The notes: generated by a model not told the origin, from the sequence alone. 64,000 nt of DNA from Dendrolimus kikuchii (GCA_019925095.2 CM034409.1:8306501-8370500); one strand, 5' to 3'. Numbered from the stretch's first letter, positions 53,343 through 63,705 are shown. Made by a program: numbers and translations.

Positions 53343-53572
53343 GGGTCCCGGGCTTCAGGTTCCATTCTGCATCCCTGTAGCCCAGTTTCCGCTACCCTTT
53401 GGGTCCCGGGTTTCAGGCTGCGTTCGGCACGCCTGTAACCCGGTCCCATTTTGATTGAGTCCCGGGCTCCAGGCTGCGCTCTGCACGCCTGTAGCCCGGT
53501 CTCATTACCATGGAGTCCCGGACTGTATGCCGCGTTCTGCCTACGTGCAGCCCGGTCTCACTTACCGAAATC
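53343..53572. repeat. GC-rich 56-58 bp minisatellite, four units, palindromic
   Basis: Units begin GTCCCGG at 53345, 53403, 53459 and 53515. Each reads CCCGGGCT-TCAGGCTGCG...GCACGCCTGT-AGCCCGGT, so each unit folds on itself. In the second unit both outer arms changed together (CCGGGTT / AACCCGG against CCGGGCT / AGCCCGG). It is strongly GC-rich in AT-rich DNA. An open frame runs through (53199-53438), but 56 bp is not a multiple of three. Confidence 0.88.
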
Positions 53573-53599
53573 TATTGGGGTCCTACTTTTAATGAAAGA

Positions 53600-53715
53600 C
53601 AAACGCTAATATACGCGGTTTTCAAATTGGACAAGTACATTAACAATCTGCCCGTAATACTTCAAGTTAAACATTTTTTGCGATTCGTTTTGCCACTTGC
53701 CCGTTGCCATTCGTC
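53600..53715 (+). repeat. Foldback-element right-arm remnant
   Basis: 'TTCAAATTGGACAAGTACAT', 'CAATCTGCCCGTAATACTTC' and 'GCGATTCGTTTTGCCACTTG' plus 'CCCGTTGCCATTCGT' match the loop and right arm of 50345-50566, with one and a half 26-bp units. Confidence 0.75.
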
Positions 53716-54049
53716 ATTCTCAAACTATCAAAGCATTATTTGGGATCTTCTAGTGCTAATTCCTTCAGAAGACAATTCGTAGCTCCTAGTTCATCTCTTC
53801 TATTAATCCATAGTCGTACCCATAGCTTTTTTCTCCTCGTTACACAAATTTCTTCATCCACCTCTTCTAAAATAGCGATTGCCAGAAGCTTTATTAGCTT
53901 ATTTACTTTATTGCGTTGAACGTTCATCTTGCAAAACACTATTCACTTGTGTACTGTGACCGTAGTGCGAACAATTTTAGGGCAGTAGCGAGTACTTTAG
54001 TTACTAAACTACTCGGTACTCGACTAAATTAATAGCGTAGTGCGACTAG
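53716..54049. other. Unassigned stretch
   Basis: Short opposing frames (53704-53919 plus, 53736-53939 minus) have no motifs. 53960-54050 has direct repeats around 'GTACTTTAGTTACTAAACTA'. Confidence 0.4.
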
Positions 54050-54255
54050 GCTTTAGTGCCGGTTTGATAGGTGTGATACCATCCTCTCACAGAGTACCGG
54101 CGTCAAACAGTGTTATAGCCTTGAGCTGATAGCGTTTTTTACGAGTACTGAGAGTTCCGATGACCCACTTCCCCCTCCCAATATCCCAGCCTCCCTATCC
54201 CACCCCTTATTCCATTCTCCTATCCCAAACACTCTATCCCGTTCTATAGTCTGGT
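54050..54255 (-). repeat. Family S copy 3
   Basis: Pyrimidine-rich on the plus strand ('CCTCCCTATCCCACCCCTTA') with 'GAGAGTTCCGATGACCCAC' forms reversed and 'GGTGTGATACCATCCTCTC'. Matches 15429-15659 reversed. Confidence 0.6.
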
Positions 54256-54256
54256 G

Positions 54257-54557
54257 TATTATTTTCATGGCACGAGTTCAGTAGACAGGCAAACCAGGCC
54301 CACCCTATGGAAAGCGGTTACCATCGCCTATGGACATTTGTAACACGAAAGGTGCTGCCGCTCACTAAAACCTGACTGGAACCTAGCCACTAATGCCAAA
54401 ACACAACTCAAGGTTGTTATGGCGGCATACTCTAAAGAAGGAAAAACAAGGAATGGTAGCCATCTAGACTGGCAAATACCTGGTTGCTTTGTCGCCTCTT
54501 ACGACAGGCCGCCCGGCCGCAGGAAATTATATATTTTCTCCGTTCCTACATGGATAG
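54257..54557 (-). mobile_element. SINE-A copy 15
   Basis: Minus-strand copy from the T-rich left edge to reversed 'TATCCATGTAGGAACGG' at 54541-54557. It has a small deletion in the middle. It follows family S immediately. 54558-54989 to its right is purine-rich ('GGTGGAGGTAGTGTAGGG') and unassigned. Confidence 0.85.
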
Positions 54558-54989
54558 AGGTGGAGGTAGTGTAGGGATGGTAGAAGTGGTGTGGGGGCTG
54601 ACCTCTGTGGTGCGTCTATGGTATTACCCTGTTGGATAGGGTGATACACCATTGGCGAGAACCCATGGCTCAATCGCCGTAAGGGGAGTACTAAATAAGA
54701 CAACGAGTTGTTGTACTTTTATATTATATTGCTTTCTTTCTTAATGGTTCCTAATTTAACTTAGACTATGTATACAGAAATCTTATCGTTTACATGCACA
54801 CCAACATTCTAATCATTATTAAATATTATATTTACACTTTTATGAGATTGGATATTTTTGATGATATAGATAAATGCCTTATCTTATCGGCAACTCTAAC
54901 AGCGATACATATTATCTGCATTTACATAGCACCACGTTCATGTATTCTCCATAGTCTTTAACTATACTAAATTATACTTCAACAAGCTG

Positions 54990-55235
54990 TGCTAAATTTT
55001 AAAAGTAGCCTAAGTTACTCCTTAGAACATTAGCTATCTGCCAGTGAAAGTCCCATCAAAATCGGTCTAGCTAGTCGTTTCAGAGATTAGCCGGATCATC
55101 CAGACACAGAATAACAGACAAAATTCTAAAAATTGCATTTTCGGAATCTCTTGGTCCGAATTATCCCCCTAATATCTTTCACATTTTTATTTTGACATTA
55201 CAAACAGACACTTATATTTAATTTATCTGTATAGA
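54990..55235 (+). mobile_element. Family L copy 2 (Helitron-like fragment)
   Basis: 'TAGCCTAAGTTACTCCTTAG', 'TAGCTATCTGCCAGTGAAAG' and 'GACAAAATTCTAAAAATTGC' match 31090-31346. It ends near 'CTGTATAGAT'. Confidence 0.6.
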
Positions 55236-55248
55236 TAAATTAGTGGAT

Positions 55249-55330
55249 GAAGCGTGACGCAACAGCTAACGCGTTGTCTTCACTCCTAATATTGCAAACG
55301 ATTATAGGCCACGATAACCATTTTTCAAAA
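55249..55330 (+). mobile_element. Diverged LINE/SINE tail fragment
   Basis: 'CAACAGCTAACGCGTTGTC', 'ATTGCAAACGATTATAGGCC' and 'ACGATAACCA' resemble a tail related to SINE-A and LINE-Z ('GTTGCAAACGTCCATAGGCG'). Confidence 0.4.
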
Positions 55331-56483
55331 AAGCACTTATTCCACAACAAATCATACAAAATAATTAATATTATTTCCTCTATCTCCCGGACCACTTTCA
55401 GGACAATCCAAAACGCCGTGAGTCCGGCCCCCAATTTCAAATTACATCATATTACGCCATTACTTAACGCCGCTCTGTCATTAAACACCACTCAGAGCGG
55501 CTAATGAATATCGTTATATTAGTTACTGCGAAATTTGGAGCTTCTTCAGCTAAAATACAGCTGTCATTGTTGTGTAAGAACTAATGATTATAATACTAGC
55601 GGTTACCCACGACTTTGTATTCATTTGTGATTGTATTCATATAAAATATGAAGTAGCCAGAATTTTTAAATTGAATAGAAACTTTTCAATTGTTTTTAAA
55701 TATGCCGCTCTCTTTCCTCTCGTAATGTAATCAAGCATCTTGTGTCTTTGATATATGTATCTTAATACTTAATTTCTCCAAGACGACGGGCCATAAAAAT
55801 GGCTCGGACTTTTGGAGACCTTGCGTCCGTACTAGGAAGGCCAACACGTAGAGGCCCCTTGACAAATTTAATCTAAATGTGGCGTGACACTGACTGGCGG
55901 TTATCCCTGCCTACACCATGTAAAATTGCACCTAAGAACAGGCCCCGGTTAGTGTAAAACTATTGTAGGGAATGAGAATTAAAGGCACCGGACTATTTGG
56001 ATGACCTGCTAGTGGACCGGGGATCTCGGACTATGGGGACTATGGCGTCTGCCCGTCGCAATGTTCGGGGAATATGGATAAAATGTAGAGACGGTACACG
56101 CCACTCCCTGCATGGGCCCCTAAAAAGCTGTACAAGATAGACGAGGGGCAATATGTGTGTGAATGGCTAAGGGGTGTGGGGAGGTGGGCTACAGATTCAC
56201 CTAAGCTACTTCCGACGTTAGGCTATTTATCACTTCCACCGCTGGAGCTTGGAGTCTTAGCTCTAGCAGTCTCCACTCCGTGCCAGCTGGCTAAGGCAAG
56301 CACGGAGGCGGGGGCTTTACTTTGGCCCTCCGGTATTGGGAACAAGGTGTCGCTACTCACTTAAAGCTTGGCCACAAAGTCCTCTACGGGTACACTTTTG
56401 TATATGTTTTATTATCTCTATATACAAAAATTGCGTGTCACACACACGTGTTGTTTTTAGAACAACATTTAAAGTTATATTTG
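55331..56483. other. Unassigned, with a ~600-bp GC-richer block
   Basis: 55785-56390 is GC-rich relative to flanks ('GAGGCGGGGGCTTTACTTTG', 'GGACCGGGGATCTCGGAC') and has no repeat partner here. A 69-codon frame (56155-56364) has no motif. It may be the untranslated region of an unidentified LINE. 55603-55640 ('CTAGCGGTTACCCACGACTT') looks like a Helitron 3' end reversed. Confidence 0.4.
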
Positions 56484-56612
56484 ATAGAGAGTTAGATAGA
56501 TAGATTGCTCACCAAACTACAAAAACAAAATGTCTAATTACAATACTTCTTGGCGAAGCAACAGGCGGCCTTATCGCTAAAAGCGATCTCTTCCAGGCAA
56601 CCTAGCTTAAAA
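56484..56612 (-). mobile_element. LINE 3'-tail family F, copy 4
   Basis: 'GGCGGCCTTATCGCTAAAAG' and 'CGATCTCTTCCAGGCAACCT' mark it. The 3' side has TAGA repeats. The hairpin ATCGCT / AGCGAT is intact. Confidence 0.75.
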
Positions 56613-57327
56613 GAAATTATTAACTAATCTGGCGATGTAGGTGGAACAGAAAAAAGATAGAACTGTACAATTTAAATATGCATAGTTACTTTAATTTATA
56701 AACTTAATACATACATAAATCCAAGCACATTTATAGAATACCAATATATACGTATATACGAAATAATCTAAATAAATATATTTATTAACATTATATACAA
56801 TAATCATTTTATATTAACATATATTAAAATAAATAAATAAGTAAATGTTTATAATATATTAGACATATTTATTTAGAGACAGATATATTTGTCCAAATTC
56901 CGCATAAAGTCACGGCACCAGCTATTCTATAATTTTGGCATGGATTTAATAGTTGTAGAACCCATCATAGTTAATTAAAATCTGTTAGATAACAGCGCTC
57001 AAGGCCCACTCCGGTCGTACCCAAGGGATATCATCCACCCTTATCAATTTCAATTACAAACTATTCCAACAAATCTTCCACTAGAAAACTTTTGATTGAC
57101 ACGAGCAAAAAACGGCTAATAAAGATTAGGGCAGCGCCACGTGACCAACTTAACTTTTAGCCTTGTTATCTGTTAGGGCTAAGTTGTTATAGGGCTGTCG
57201 AGTAACCTCTTGTTTATCATAAATGATGTATCTTAAAGATACGGCATTAAAATTACAATATAATCTACGAAATAAAACTAATACGTATTTAATTTAAACT
57301 TAACCTAAAATAACTTGATATAATTTA
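56613..57327. other. Unassigned AT-rich stretch
   Basis: No gene or repeat is recognised. Confidence 0.4.
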
Positions 57328-58098
57328 TACTAGAGGCTTACATTTGAATGCGAAGAAAACAAAGGTTATAGTGTTTGAAAGAGAAGAAACCAGAACGAAT
57401 GCAAGGATAATGGTCGATGATGTTATGCTGGAGCAAGTGAGTGAGTTTGTATATCTTGGATGTGCTTTTAGCAGGGATGGAAGGTACACCGCTGATATAG
57501 AAAGAAGAGTGAATTTGGGGAACAGTGTGAATGGAGCGTTAGGTAAACTTCTAGGCGTTAAGAACCTCAGCCAGCAGGCCCAGATTACCATATACAACGC
57601 GGTGCTGGTACCTACGCTCACGTATGGAAGCGAGAGTTGGGTATGGAAGAGAGAGCATGAAAGTAGAGTAAACGCGGTCGAGAAGCGAGCACTGCGCAAA
57701 ATCTGCGGAGTGACGCTCGCGGACCGCGTTCATAATACCGAAGTAAGAAAGAGAGTTGGTCTGAAAGAGAGTGTCGGGGTGAAGGTAAGGAAAGGAATGC
57801 TCCGGTGGTTCGGGCATGTGGAAAGAATACATGATGAAAGAATGACTAAATAGATATACAATGCAAATGTGGATGGATGCAGAAGTCGTGGAAGGCCACG
57901 ACACACCTTCCATGATCAAATTGATCGTGTACTAGCAGAAAGTGATGTCATGAGCCTTAAGAACAGACGAGCGTGCATGACAAGAGTTATGAATGTCAAA
58001 GAAGCAAGTGAGGTGTGTAAGAATAAGCCTAAATGGCGCTCTGTTGTTCGTGCCTACCCCGCAAGGGAACTGGCGTGAAGTATGTATGTATGTACATA
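57328..58098 (+). mobile_element. LINE-P: longest copy, RT C-terminal ORF with a nonsense codon
   Basis: The frame runs from 'NAKKTKVIVFER' (57344) through 'YLGCAFSRDGRYTADIERRV', 'NGALGKLLG', 'PTLTYGSESW', 'MLRWFGHVERIHDERMTK' to TAG at 57851-57853, then continues in the same frame to 'YPARELA' and TGA at 58078. The copy at 2733 has CAG at the stop position, so one C-to-T change split the frame. The N-terminal endonuclease and the YxDD core are missing. It ends in a (TATG)n tail. Clade not assigned, RTE- or Dong-like. Confidence 0.88.
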
Positions 58099-58132
58099 GT
58101 CATTCTTTCATCGTGCATTCTTTCTACATTTT

Positions 58133-58294
58133 TACTATGTATACATAACTTCACGCCAGTTCCCTTGCGGGGTAGGCACGAACAATAGAGCACCATTCAG
58201 GCTAATTCTTACACACCTCACTTGCTTCTTTGACATTCATAACTCTTGTCATACACACTCGTCTGTTCTTAAGGCTATGTATGTATACTATGTA
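58133..58294 (-). mobile_element. LINE-P fragment with 9-bp TSD
   Basis: Insertion at 58142-58285, minus strand, flanked by TACTATGTA (58133-58141 and 58286-58294). It contains the final ~40 codons and the tail. It lies head to head with the larger LINE-P copy just upstream. Confidence 0.82.
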
Positions 58295-59439
58295 GATATA
58301 TAAAATATTTTTAAAACTGCATCAGCATTATATACACAATACAAAACTTTTCATTCGATTTATTTTCAAATCACAAACATTACAAAATATCTTTATTTCG
58401 CCAGAATGTAGTAAATGGTTCGAGCTGTTATTGTTCAACTATCCTTTAAACTCAACCTTAATTGGTTATATATGGTTTATATGCCTAATATATGTATATT
58501 TAAAAGAATCTGTTGTCATGTCATGTCATTATATTTATTTTTAAATCTATTATTTTATTTATGCTTAATATTCTTCGGGTCTGTATATGAACTTTATGTT
58601 ACAATTAATTGTAAATTTATTTAACTATTTATCACTATTATCTCAGTAATAATAATAATTCTTATTAATTACAAACACTTCAATTTAATTTATTTTTAGA
58701 TATAGCCATGATTATGGCTATTAACCTGTTATATAGTAGTGTGTTTCATAAAGTCAAAAGTACCCTAATAAATGTATGTAAACGTTGAATATACGTGTCA
58801 ACCCTAATTTCGCACTGCTGGTTGGCCGTTTTTATAACAGTTAATTCGGTTTAGATAAGGTCCCGCGGGTGGTCGGCGGGCTGCGCCTGCGACCCTCTGC
58901 TGCGACCGACGACAACGACCTATCATGGTCACATTGATCGAATTTGATTGTCTAGTTTGTTGCACCAGCCAGGTTAATGTATTTATAGACTAGATGACCC
59001 ATGCTTACTTCACTAGGCGTTATAAAAAAAAACAATTATTAATCACGATCAAGTATAGCCTATGTCAGGAATAATGTAGCTTTCTATTGGTGAAAGAATT
59101 TTCAAAATCGGTTCATTAGTTCCAGACATTACTTCCTACGAAAAACTCACAAACTTTACTTCTTAATAAATATACTCTATATTATATTATAAAGAGGTAA
59201 AAATTTGTTTTAAGTTTTTTATGATGCCCAGTAAAACTATAACGATTGTTGCATCTGTACACCTCCTTGACGAGCAACTAAAGTGTCTTGACAGCAGTTT
59301 TAGAAGCACGTCTTTCAATAATTTCTAATTATTACTTGTAATAACAATGTAACAATCGATCTAACAAATGGTATTTCAAATAGGACATATATCTTATCTT
59401 TAAATCAGGGAGAGATTTTTTACAAATTAAAATAAAAAA
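58295..59439. other. Unassigned, with Helitron-like fragment and GC patch
   Basis: 58990-59170 ('CTAGATGACCCATGC', 'AGCCTATGTCAGGAATAATG', 'TTTTCAAAATCGGTTCATTA') is a short Helitron-like element on the minus strand. 58858-58930 is GC-rich ('GTCGGCGGGCTGCGCCTGCG'). The rest is AT-rich, and the frame at 58415-58624 has no motif. Confidence 0.45.
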
Positions 59440-59620
59440 ATTAAAATATACATACGTACATACATAAGTTCACGCCGGTTCCCTTGCGGGGTAGGCACGA
59501 ACAACAGAGCGCCATTCAAGCTTATTCTTACACACCTCACTTGCTTCTTTGACATTCATAACTCTTGTCATGCACGCTCGTCTGTTCTTAAAGCTCCTGA
59601 CAATAAATAATTAAAATATA
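59440..59620 (-). mobile_element. LINE-P fragment with perfect 11-bp TSD
   Basis: A 159-bp minus-strand insertion (59451-59609) is flanked by ATTAAAATATA (59440-59450 and 59610-59620). It carries the terminal ~45 codons, and the tail shows as 'CATACGTACATACATAAG'. Confidence 0.9.
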
Positions 59621-60487
59621 ACCTAAATAAATAAATCTAAAGAAGTATAAGATTATTATTAAATGGTAATAGGCTTAAAAAGTAAATAAATAGTAAATTA
59701 ATATTTAATTAGTAAATTTATTTAAGTAGCAATAATGACAATAATTAACATTATTCAAGTTAAAATAAAAATTAAAATATCCTATAAATAAAACTAACTA
59801 AAAAATATATGTACAATAGTAAAAAAACTAAAATTGAAAAGAAACCTATATTAAAGTCCGTCCAGCCCCACCAGATCAATGTCGCTGGGCATTGTACCTA
59901 GAAGGCTGGCAGCATTACCTCGCTGGATCCAGAGGCTAATCCTTTGAAAGAGCGAGCGAGCAATTAATATTTATTAAAATGACTTTATAAACTAATACAT
60001 TAAAAGAAAACTTAACTTAGTTATATTGTATTCTACCCATAATCCCTCAAGACTATAAGTGGAATACTCAGCCTAGGTCACTGTTATTTTTGGGTAAGAT
60101 TAATCTAATATCAAGTTATCTGCATTTTCTAATGTTCAAACTATACGAAAAGTCATAAAGATATAAATGTTTTATATGATCTAAGCGAAAACTATAACAA
60201 TAAAACAGTTGAAAGCACCATTTAAAAACAATAAAGGCGACCACCCTTTTGCGTCGGACCAAAAACGGGATTTAAATAAAAACACAAAACTAGGTAGCGG
60301 TAATAATGTCATCAAAATCAACATAACAAAACTGTGGTGATGTGACTACAAGGTCTCGTCACGAATAGTGTTACCATATATCATCATTTATCCTTATATT
60401 GTGGACTTTTTAAAGATTTATCATACTTGAAAATTGGATTTGATTGTATCAGAAATTTGTTATTATAGGGTATACAAATAGGAGACA
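59621..60487. other. Unassigned, with family Q copy 2
   Basis: 59870-59960 matches family Q at 14405 ('AGAAGGCTGGCAGCATTACC', 'AATCCTTTGAAAGAGCGAGC'). The remainder is AT-rich without recognised features. Confidence 0.45.
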
Positions 60488-60623
60488 GAGAAACAGAGAG
60501 AGGTAACACTTTATTGTACACCATTACACTTAACTTATAGCCTAAAAATATTGTGAATGTGTACAATGGACGGTCTTATCGCTAAGAAGCGATCTCTTTC
60601 AGACAACCCGTAGTAGGAATAAA
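60488..60623 (-). mobile_element. LINE 3'-tail family F, copy 5
   Basis: 'AACACTTTATTGTACACCAT', 'GGACGGTCTTATCGCTAAGA' and 'GCGATCTCTTTCAGACAACC' mark it. An AGAGAG run lies at the 3' edge. Confidence 0.75.
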
Positions 60624-61034
60624 ACAGATTCAATTTGTCAAAGGCAATATACATATACTTACATTATATTTTATTCAATAATAAACATATAAATATATAA
60701 AATATTATATAAATAAGAATTATACTTAATAGATACATAAATACATCTATTAATATTGCATACATAAATATATACATATATACATATATACACATAAATA
60801 TACATAAAAATACATAATCAAACATAACCATGGGTAGGGTAGAGAATAGGGTAAAGTAAAAACTACCCTATGATGTACCGCGGCGTTTCATAAAGTTATG
60901 TTATCCAAGCTTCTTGACCGTAAGACCAAGATCTTACGGAATACGATCTTAAGTTCTTTAAGATACGTATATACTTAATGGATGTACAGTATATAAATAA
61001 TGCAGAAGCGTTTGCGAAGCATAGATTCAAATTG
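60624..61034. other. Unassigned, ATA-rich
   Basis: It contains a TACATA-type low-complexity run (about 60740-60815). Nothing else is recognised. Confidence 0.45.
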
Positions 61035-61216
61035 ACAATCCCGCGAGAATTATCCGGGAGCGATTTGTAGTTTTTCAGGTGCATAAAAATTAATATTTCA
61101 GTAATTTGCACTAAAACGATGGCTTACATTCTTTTCTACATTATGTGGTACTTTTTGTCCTGGAAATCCCGCGGGAATTTTAAGTCAAGCAAGGACGAAT
61201 CGCGGTCATATTCTAG
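61035..61216 (+). mobile_element. Hel-C copy 5, 3' part
   Basis: 'CAATCCCGCGAGAATTATCC', 'GGGAGCGATTTGTAG', 'GGAAATCCCGCGGGAA' and 'CATATTCTAG' before T. Equivalent to the last half of 30461-30848. Confidence 0.7.
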
Positions 61217-61807
61217 TATGTTAATTTTACATTTATACAGTTATGTCATAAAAATATTTTAGTGACACAACCCTGCGTTTTGTTTCTCACATTCTCGCTA
61301 GACTCATAGGTTTGCTGGAAGAAAACTCTTTTAAGGTTAAGCTCCTCTTTGTACATCCTTCTATTGTATAGTTTTTTGTATATTAAAATAAATTATATCA
61401 AATATTCCTACTAAAAACTCACAAGTAAAAAACCAGCAATAGAGTGTCGTATATATTTTCACAGGTTAGTCAGAACTTCAAAATTTTTCATATGGCAGCC
61501 CTCCACGACACCCCGCTGTGGGCAAAAACTACCCTGTCTGTAGGGAGCCGACCTTTTGCACAGGGGGCCGTTGTATATCACCTTTTTATAACGCAAAGAC
61601 CATTTGCTACAGTTTATGTTTCGGTTTGAATTATAAAATTTATTGATCAACTATTTTTTAAATATAGACGCCTTACAAAAAAGTTTAGAACAATGTCGCC
61701 AGCGTGTTTTAGCAGAACATAACCGCTCAAGGCATGCGCTTTTATTCATCAGGTCATCGTAGTTGTTGTATTGAATTGAAACGTGCTGTAGGTCCCCAAT
61801 TCTGCTG
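61217..61807. other. Unassigned stretch
   Basis: No repeat match. Opposing frames at 61444-61629 and 61459-61650 have no motifs. Confidence 0.4.
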
Positions 61808-61950
61808 TCGGAATAATCGTTCTCCGTTATCATAACGGCACCATTATGGTGCCATCTAAACTTAAATTATTCATATCACCTCAAGAAAGTTGACATTAAT
61901 TACTTCTATATGTACAAGTATATGTTAAATTTTAACTAGTAAGTGAGAAA
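61808..61950 (+). repeat. Block X, partner of 22342-22562
   Basis: It is nearly identical to the reverse complement of 22390-22550 ('AATCGTTCTCCGTTATCATA', 'TTCATATCACCTCAAGAAAG', 'TATGTACAAGTATATGTTAA'). It is contiguous with SINE-K copy 2. Confidence 0.75.
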
Positions 61951-62500
61951 AGTCATAGTAGCTTATTGGTTAAAGTACGCGTGTCCAAAACTCAAAGATG
62001 TTCGAATCCTGGTCGGGAACCATACATTACTTAGGCAGTTATCTGATCTAACGTGATTATTGTTAAAATTACTACGTGCTAACGGTGAAGGAAAACGTTA
62101 TGAAATCTGCACATAGAGATAACCGATGTTTCAAACCCGTCAGCTGCCTTGGATAAACGTAGCTGAGTATAGGTACTGTCCGTTCCTCTATTAGACGGCC
62201 TCTGTGTTTGAGTGGGCTAAGCCTTTGCCGGCTTACCTCACTGCAACACAGAGGCTCCGCAGAGGTTCGATTTCTGGCGTGGTAAATTTCGGAAACGAAT
62301 TTTCTCCGTTATTTACTATGGTTTGGGTATCTGGGATCGACCCAGAATGGTCCATTGTATATCACCCATAACACGAGCATAACTCACTTAATTTGGGGCT
62401 ATACAGTGTGTGTGTTTGTCTGCGTATTTATTTATTTATTTATTCTATAAAAACGAGAGGCCTGAGCCTAGCAATGGGAAGTTTATGGGCTATTATAATA
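61951..62500 (+). mobile_element. SINE-K copy 2, interrupted by SINE-V
   Basis: The head 'GTCATAGTAGCTTATTGG', a B-box-like 'GTTCGAATCC' (near 61999), and the body 'ACGTGCTAACGGTGAAGGAA' reach 62193. The SINE-K end 'GAGAGGCCTGAGCCTAGCAA' resumes at about 62447. Order and spacing match 40488-40720 when SINE-V is removed. Confidence 0.8.
62194..62446 (+). mobile_element. SINE-V copy 2, nested in SINE-K
   Basis: The head 'GACGGCCTCTGTGTTTGAGT', B-box-like 'AGGTTCGATTTC', body 'GTTATTTACTATGGTTTGGG' and 'TGGGATCGACCCAGAATGG' are followed by a (TTTA)n tail (62427-62441). Imperfect duplications 'CCTCTATTA' and 'ATTCTATAA' flank it. Confidence 0.8.
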
Positions 62501-62510
62501 TTATATTCAA

Positions 62511-63051
62511 CTAGGACATGCCCGCGACTTCGTCCACGCTGGACTTGAAATTCCCGCGAGATTCCCGGGGTAAAAAATATCAAATATTTAAAAAAGAATG
62601 TAAGCTAACGTTCTAGTGAAAACTGTGTCACAATAAGCTAATTTTTATGCATCCGAAGTACTAGAAACCGCTCCCGGGAAAATTCCCGCTAGATTCCCGA
62701 GATAAAAAATATCACATATTTTATTACATAAAATTTCCTATCGATCAGTTAAAAAATCCCCTTGGAATTCGATTTTTATTTCAATCTGTCCATTTTAAAA
62801 TATTCTCAGAATAATTCCCGCAGGAGGGATAGAAAGTAGCGCAGATTTTAAATCTAAGAATTTTCTGTCGATCAGCGAAAACCGCATCAAAATCGGCCCA
62901 GTAGTTTTTACATGAATCCCGAACAAAGAGACAAACCGACAAACACACGAAATCTAAAAAAATCGTGTTCTCCGTCGTTTATATAGTCTTTTTTTAATAG
63001 CTTCTATGTACAGACATGACATGCTTAGAATTTTATAATATGTATTATAGA
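62511..63051 (-). mobile_element. Hel-C copy 6, full length
   Basis: The plus strand starts 'CTAGGACATGCCCGCGACTT', and the far edge reads TCTATAATACATATTATAAA on the minus strand. Three modules lie at about 62549, 62678 and 62813 (spacing 129 and 135 bp). It preserves the empty site of the solo LTR of copy 4. No coding. Confidence 0.8.
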
Positions 63052-63379
63052 TATTATTGAATACCGTCGTGTTGTCTCACTTCTGTGCCTTTCAACCAAA
63101 TTCACTCGATTTATTTTATCCACCTAATTATTAGCACTATACACGTTAACATTTCCCCCTCAGAAATGTCTGACTGCGGCACCCCAAACCATAATGTTGT
63201 GATGCTACAATCCCAATTAAGTGATTATTTATGTGTGACATGTCATTTGACTGCGATTGTACATTTTCAACACTTGTTTACTGGTAAACCACTAGTTTAA
63301 TGGACCCTTCGTGCTCTATTCATACAATCTGTTATCAATTTATGAGCTCTTCATATGGGGAGATCTTCGTCACCGACGC
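63052..63379. other. Unassigned stretch
   Basis: No repeat match. The frame at 63085-63300 has no motif. Confidence 0.4.
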
Positions 63380-63705
63380 CAGCCCATTTCAGTCCACTGT
63401 TAGACATAGGCCTTCCCAAGTTTGCGCCACATATCCTGGTTCTCCGCTGACCTCATTTTACGCTACGTTTACTGAGACGTGGTCTCCATTCCAGGACATT
63501 CCAGGACCGGCCTGTTGCCACTTCAGCTTGCTAATTTTACGAGTTATATCGGTTATTTTGTTCCTCTTACGATTATCCTCATTTGGGATTTCATCCATAA
63601 TACAGACTTCTAGCATAATCTACTTGAAATGTATAGACAAAGCCTGTCGTCAGTGTCCATTTCTCAACCCCATAAGTCAAAAAAGGGAGGACTCAAGACA
63701 CGGGG
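63380..63705 (-). mobile_element. LINE-R (RTE-like) C-terminal fragment 3
   Basis: On the minus strand it has the order of 43533-43960: 'TTATGGGGTTGAGAAATGG', 'ATGGATGAAATCCCAAATGA', 'TTAGCAAGCTGAAGTGGCAA', 'GGAATGGAGACCACGTCTC', ending near 'GGGAAGGCCTATGTCTAAC'. The frame is broken by several stops. The 172-codon plus-strand frame (63300-63818) is antisense to it and is not a gene. Confidence 0.8.
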
